Source: Rhizobium sp. TH135 | GTDB taxonomy: Bacteria > Pseudomonadota > Alphaproteobacteria > Rhizobiales > Rhizobiaceae | Assembly: GCF_002855515.1 (NCBI RefSeq) | Contig: NZ_PKRP01000001.1 | Span: 868,001 to 932,000 of the forward strand | Reading direction: 5' to 3' | Length of the DNA stretch: 64,000 nt | Shown: positions 60,530-64,000 of the stretch, piece after piece | How positions within the stretch are numbered: the first letter of the stretch is position 1 | Layout of the letters: the number at the start of each line of letters is the position of its first letter | Program-made: the position numbers and the translations under genes | The notes under the pieces: generated by a model | What the model was told of the DNA's origin: nothing | Seen by the model: the letters and a program-made list of their open reading frames with translations, nothing else | Databases searched by the model: none

Positions 60530-61825
60530 ATGATGGGAGGAAACATGTTCACGAGACGCAAATTCCTGCAGACGACGGCAGCCGGTGGCGCCGTGCTCGC
60601 AACCTCGGGCCTCGCGGCCCCTGCGATTGCGCAGTCGGCAGCCGTGAAGCTCGGCTATGTCAGCCCGCAGACCGGGCCACTCGCGGGCTTCGGTGAAGCC
60701 GACAAGTTCGTCATCGACAGCTTCCTCGCAACCACGAAGAAGATGGGGCTGAACTACGAGGTCATCGTCAAGGACAGCCAGTCCAACCCGAACCGCGCGG
60801 CCGAGGTCGCAAAGGAACTGATTGTCGACGACGAGATCAACCTGATGCTGGTTTCTTCGACGCCGGAAACCACCAATCCGGTTTCTACCACCTGCGAAGC
60901 CGAGCAGATCCCCTGCCTGTCGACGGTCGCGCCCTGGCAGCCCTGGTTCATCGGACAGCAGGGCAATCCAGGCGATCCGGCCAGCTGGAAGCCGTTCAAC
61001 TATGCCTACCACTTCTTCTGGGGCCTAGAGGACATCATCGCGGTCTTCACCGGCATGTGGGGCCAGATCGAGACCAACAAGAAGGTGGCTGGCCTCTTCC
61101 CGAACGACGGCGACGGCAATGCCTGGGGCGACAAGGTCGTCGGCTTCCCGCCGGTGCTGGAGAAGCTCGGCTATGGCCTGACCGACACCGGCCGCTACCA
61201 GAACCTGACGGATGATTTCTCCGCCCAGATCAACGCCTTCAAGCAAGCCGAGACCGAGATCCTGACCGGCGTGATGATTCCGCCTGACCTCACCACCTTC
61301 TGGAACCAGGCCAAGCAGCAAGGCCTCAAACCCAAGATCGCCTCGATCGGCAAGGCGCTGCTCTTCCCCCAAACCGTGGAAGCCTTGGGTGATGCCGGCC
61401 ACAACCTCTCGACCGAAGTCTGGTGGACGCCGTCTCATCCGTTCAAGTCCTCGCTGACAGGCGAGACCGCTGCCGATGTGGCAACTGCCTTCACAACAGC
61501 GACCGGTCGCCCCTGGACACAGCCGATCGGCTTTGCCCATGCGCTCTTCGAACTCGCAGTCGACGTGATGAAGCGCGCCGAAGACGTGACGGATGGCGAT
61601 GCGGTGGCCAAGGCGATCGGCGAGACCAAGCTCGACACGCTGGTCGGCCCGATCGCCTGGAACAACGCCAACCTGCCGCCCTTCGCACAGAAAAACGTCG
61701 CCAAGACGCCGCTTGTCGGCGGCCAGTGGCGCCTCAAAACCGGCGGCGGTTACGACCTCGTTGTCGTCGAGAACGGCCAGGCACCGAACATCCCGCTCGG
61801 CGGCAAGATGGAAGCGCTCAGCTGA
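60530..61825 (+). CDS. Branched-chain amino acid-type ABC transporter substrate-binding protein 2
   Basis: 431 aa from ATG 60530 (GGGAGGAG upstream) or 426 aa from ATG 60545 (GGGAGG upstream); both starts keep the Tat-like signal RRKFLQTTAAGG. Mature part starts AVKLGYVSPQTGPLAGFGEA. Paralogue of the protein at 56208-57482. Precedes livG, livF and livH and is set off from them by a strong hairpin. Likely ligand is an aromatic acid or phenol rather than an amino acid, from the context. Confidence 0.9.
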   Translation: MMGGNMFTRRKFLQTTAAGGAVLATSGLAAPAIAQSAAVKLGYVSPQTGPLAGFGEADKFVIDSFLATTKKMGLNYEVIVKDSQSNPNRAAEVAKELIVDDEINLMLVSSTPETTNPVSTTCEAEQIPCLSTVAPWQPWFIGQQGNPGDPASWKPFNYAYHFFWGLEDIIAVFTGMWGQIETNKKVAGLFPNDGDGNAWGDKVVGFPPVLEKLGYGLTDTGRYQNLTDDFSAQINAFKQAETEILTGVMIPPDLTTFWNQAKQQGLKPKIASIGKALLFPQTVEALGDAGHNLSTEVWWTPSHPFKSSLTGETAADVATAFTTATGRPWTQPIGFAHALFELAVDVMKRAEDVTDGDAVAKAIGETKLDTLVGPIAWNNANLPPFAQKNVAKTPLVGGQWRLKTGGGYDLVVVENGQAPNIPLGGKMEALS

Positions 61826-61844
61826 GCCCTGTGAAGCGTGTGGC

Positions 61845-61873
61845 TGCGGTGCCCCGATCGTCGGGGCACCGCA
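61845..61873 (+). terminator. Strong hairpin between binding-protein gene and livG
   Basis: Perfect 13-bp arms TGCGGTGCCCCGA/TCGGGGCACCGCA around a TCG loop, 20 bases after the stop and 21 before livG, with no T-run. Likely a partial terminator or mRNA stabiliser that keeps binding-protein levels higher than membrane components. Confidence 0.7.
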
Positions 61874-61893
61874 AGCCTGACGGAGGAGTGTCC

Positions 61894-62613
61894 ATGCCGA
61901 TCTTGGAACTGAATGGTGTGTCGAAGTCCTTCGGGGCCCTTGTGGTCGCCGAGGATATCTCCTTTTCCGTCGAAGCAGGCGAGGCGCTTGGCGTCATCGG
62001 ACCGAACGGCGCCGGCAAGTCGACGTTGTTCAATCTGATCACCGGCAACCTCTCCGTCGCCAAAGGCACTGTTCATTTCGATGGTCGTGACGTGACGAAT
62101 GTCCCGCCGATGCAACGCTGCTTTGCGGGCATGGGCCGCACCTTCCAGATCCCGCAGCCTTTCGAGCGGCTGACGGTCTATGAAAACCTGCTCGTGGCCG
62201 GTGCCTTCGGCAGCGAAAGCAGCGAAGCCGAGGTCTCCGATTTCTGTGCCGAGATCCTCGTCGAGACCGGCCTCATCTCCAAGGCGAACCGCCCGGCCGG
62301 CAGCCTCACCTTGCTTGAGCGCAAGCGGCTGGAGCTCGCCCGGGCTCTGGCCACCAAGCCCAAGCTTCTCCTGCTTGACGAAATCGCTGGTGGGCTGACC
62401 GAAGGCGAGTGCCGGCAGTTGGTCGCGACGATCAAGCGCGTCCACCAGCGCGGCATGGCGATCATCTGGATCGAGCACGTTCTGCATGCCTTGAACGCGG
62501 TGGCGGAAACGATCCTCGTCCTCAACTTCGGACGGATGATCGGTCATGGCGATCCGCAGACCATCATGAACTCGCGCGAGGTGCGCGAAATCTATTTAGG
62601 CATGGAGGTCTGA
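61894..62613 (+). CDS. livG: ABC transporter ATP-binding protein (LivG type)
   Basis: 239-aa ATPase of the branched-chain amino acid family. Walker A GPNGAGKST (about 35-43), the LivG-type TFQIPQPFERLTVYENLLVA, signature-region LTLLERKRLELARAL in place of LSGGQ, and Walker B KLLLLDEIAGGL. ATG 61894 with GGAGGAG upstream. An open frame from 61423 is a shadow of the binding-protein gene. Confidence 0.92.
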   Translation: MPILELNGVSKSFGALVVAEDISFSVEAGEALGVIGPNGAGKSTLFNLITGNLSVAKGTVHFDGRDVTNVPPMQRCFAGMGRTFQIPQPFERLTVYENLLVAGAFGSESSEAEVSDFCAEILVETGLISKANRPAGSLTLLERKRLELARALATKPKLLLLDEIAGGLTEGECRQLVATIKRVHQRGMAIIWIEHVLHALNAVAETILVLNFGRMIGHGDPQTIMNSREVREIYLGMEV

Positions 62614-62616
62614 CAG

Positions 62617-63336
62617 ATGAGCCTCATCGAAACGAAGAACCTCACCGCCTTCTACGGCGATTTCCAGGCCCTGTTCGGCGTCGATCTCGTTCTCGATCCG
62701 GGCGAGACGATCGCGGTCATCGGTGCCAATGGTGCGGGCAAATCGACATTGATGCGCTCGATAGCAGGCGTGCTACGCAATGATCCAGCGGCCGTCCTGC
62801 ATCGTGGCCAGCCGATCGGCTCGCTTGCATCACCCGATGTCATGGCCCGCGGCATCGCGCTCGTGCCCGAAGGGCGTAGGCTATTCCCCTCACTCACGGT
62901 CGAGGAAAATCTTCTCGTCGGTCGCCACGGCCGAAAGGTGAATGGTCCCTGGTCGCTCGAAACGATCTACGAACTTTTCCCGATCCTGAAAGAGCGGCGC
63001 CGCAACCCCTCGACGGCACTCTCCGGCGGACAGCAGCAGATGGTCGCGATCGGCCGGGCGCTGATGTCCAATCCGGAAGTGCTGCTCTGCGACGAGCTCA
63101 GCCTCGGCCTCGCCCCTGTCGTCATCAAGGACATCTACGCCGCCTTCCCGCGCATCCGGGAAACGGGTGCGGCGATCGTCATCGTCGAGCAGGACATCGC
63201 CCAGGCACTGAAGGTCGCGGACCGGGTCTATTGCATGATGGAGGGCAGGGTCACCCTCGAAGGGCGCCCGGCAGAGCTCGACCGTGCCGACATCCACGCG
63301 GCCTATTTCGGAGCGGAACCCCATGAACTGGCTTGA
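62617..63336 (+). CDS. livF: ABC transporter ATP-binding protein (LivF type)
   Basis: 239-aa ATPase; Walker A GANGAGKST, ALVPEGRRLFPSLTVEENLLVG, signature ALSGGQQQMVAIGRA and VLLCDELSLGLAP. Starts 3 bp after livG. Its 3' end overlaps the start of livH by 14 bp. Forms a heterodimer with LivG. Confidence 0.93.
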   Translation: MSLIETKNLTAFYGDFQALFGVDLVLDPGETIAVIGANGAGKSTLMRSIAGVLRNDPAAVLHRGQPIGSLASPDVMARGIALVPEGRRLFPSLTVEENLLVGRHGRKVNGPWSLETIYELFPILKERRRNPSTALSGGQQQMVAIGRALMSNPEVLLCDELSLGLAPVVIKDIYAAFPRIRETGAAIVIVEQDIAQALKVADRVYCMMEGRVTLEGRPAELDRADIHAAYFGAEPHELA

Positions 63337-64000
63337 TACCATTCTCCAGGGCATTCTGCTCGGCGGGCTCTACGCCCTCTTTGCGGCGGGCCTGTCGCTC
63401 GTCTTCGGCATCATGCGGCTCGTCAATCTCGCCCATGGCGACCTGATCGTCTTCTCGGCCTTCCTGATCCTGTTGCTGGTCTCCACGCTGGGGCTCAATC
63501 CCTTCGTGGCGGCACTGATCGCCGGCCCGTTGATGTTCGGGATCGGATACCTGCTGCAATATCACCTGCTGAACCGGACACTGGGCAAGGACATCCTACC
63601 GCCGCTGCTCGTCACCTTCGGATTGTCGATCGTCATCCAGAACGGCCTGCTCGAAGCCTTCACCGCCGACAGCCAGCGCATCCCCGCAGGCGCACTGGAG
63701 CAGGCATCGCTCTCGCTCGGCGGTATCAATGCCGGCGTCATGCCGCTCCTGACCTTCGCCTCTGCCATCCTGGTCATCGTCGGCCTCAACCAGCTGATCT
63801 ACAAGACCGCCCTCGGACGTGCCTTCCGTGCCACCTCCGACGATGTCGTCACCGCAGGCCTGATGGGCATCCGCCCGAACCAGATCTTCGCCATCGCAAC
63901 CGGCCTTGCCATGGTGATCGTCACCATCGCAGCGCTTTATCTTGGCACCCGCGCCAATTTCGACCCGACTGCCGGCCCGGCGCGTCTGATCTATGCTTTC
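63323..64000 (+). CDS. livH: ABC transporter permease (LivH type), partial
   Basis: Inner-membrane permease; 226 codons visible from ATG 63323, in frame to the window end. Begins MNWLDTILQGILLGGLYALF followed by GLSLVFGIMRLVNLAHGD, the LivH signature, then hydrophobic helices. The C-terminus and any livM lie beyond the window. It overlaps livF by 14 bp, suggesting translational coupling. Confidence 0.92.
   Translation, partial: MNWLDTILQGILLGGLYALFAAGLSLVFGIMRLVNLAHGDLIVFSAFLILLLVSTLGLNPFVAALIAGPLMFGIGYLLQYHLLNRTLGKDILPPLLVTFGLSIVIQNGLLEAFTADSQRIPAGALEQASLSLGGINAGVMPLLTFASAILVIVGLNQLIYKTALGRAFRATSDDVVTAGLMGIRPNQIFAIATGLAMVIVTIAALYLGTRANFDPTAGPARLIYAF

Noticed and set aside
56208..61825. Assembly artefact as explanation for the two similar binding proteins
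   Set aside because: They differ at many positions throughout and have different neighbours, so they are genuine paralogues rather than a duplicated contig end.

Overview
The window is chromosomal DNA of high GC content from an alphaproteobacterium. It is most likely an aerobic anoxygenic phototroph of the Rhizobiales (Rhizobium/Agrobacterium/Hoeflea type). The evidence is a photosynthesis gene cluster with the alphaproteobacterial order bchF-N-B-H-L-M-lhaA diverging from ppaA-ppsR and followed by bchG-pucC-like-bchP. Beside it lie typically rhizobial catabolic islands: glxBCD-glnT, sugar ABC operons, vanAB and hydroxyquinol genes. The taxon is an inference. No rRNA, tRNA, CRISPR or insertion sequence was seen. 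Genes are densely packed, often with ATGA overlaps, and no gene-free stretch exceeds about 250 bases.

Bases 1-20100, photosynthesis. A leftward operon (bchF, N, B, H, L, M, then a PucC/LhaA-type assembly protein cut by the window edge) makes bacteriochlorophyll with the dark-operative protochlorophyllide reductase BchLNB. Divergently, ppaA/aerR and ppsR/crtJ encode the antirepressor/repressor pair. bchG, a second PucC-family protein, bchP and a 90-aa membrane protein complete the pigment tail steps. tspO, a cytochrome c2, a dxs (isoprenoid precursor supply) and a second AerR-like B12-binding protein follow. Palindromes of the PpsR type TGT-N12-ACA lie upstream of bchF/ppaA (imperfect), bchG (perfect) and dxs (perfect). 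Each overlaps a plausible -35 box, so dxs appears to be in the same light/oxygen regulon.

Bases 20130-31580. A lone treZ-like GH13 gene comes first. Next is a divergent locus with a GntR/UTRA regulator and a Gfo/Idh/MocA protein on one side. On the other side are an SsuD-like monooxygenase, an aldo/keto reductase, a flavin reductase, a TRAP transporter (Q, M, P) and a YeiH-type exporter. I read this as a variant of the oxidative sulfo-SMO pathway for sulfoquinovose: a TRAP importer replaces the ABC importer, a possible NAD-dependent Gfo/Idh-type glycosidase replaces the GH31 enzyme, and YeiH may export sulfite. This is the most interesting inference in the window.

Bases 30920-36030. An XRE-cupin regulator and glxB-glxC-glxD-glnT resemble N-methylglutamate synthase plus gamma-glutamylmethylamide synthetase, but no N-methylglutamate dehydrogenase is present.

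Bases 36040-53340. A LacI-controlled sugar ABC operon (with an isomerase and a Gfo/Idh dehydrogenase) has two strong operators. A vanA-vanR-vanB locus has TGTATACA operators. An ArsR-type regulator with a large C-terminal domain precedes a GH51 arabinofuranosidase and its own ABC transporter.

Bases 53380-64000. Two similar modules lie in tandem, each with a LysR regulator, a ring-cleavage dioxygenase and a branched-chain-amino-acid-type binding protein. The first has a VOC (hydroquinone-type) dioxygenase and an MhqD-like esterase. The second has an intradiol dioxygenase and maleylacetate reductase (hydroxyquinol pathway), followed by livG, livF and livH, which is cut by the right edge.
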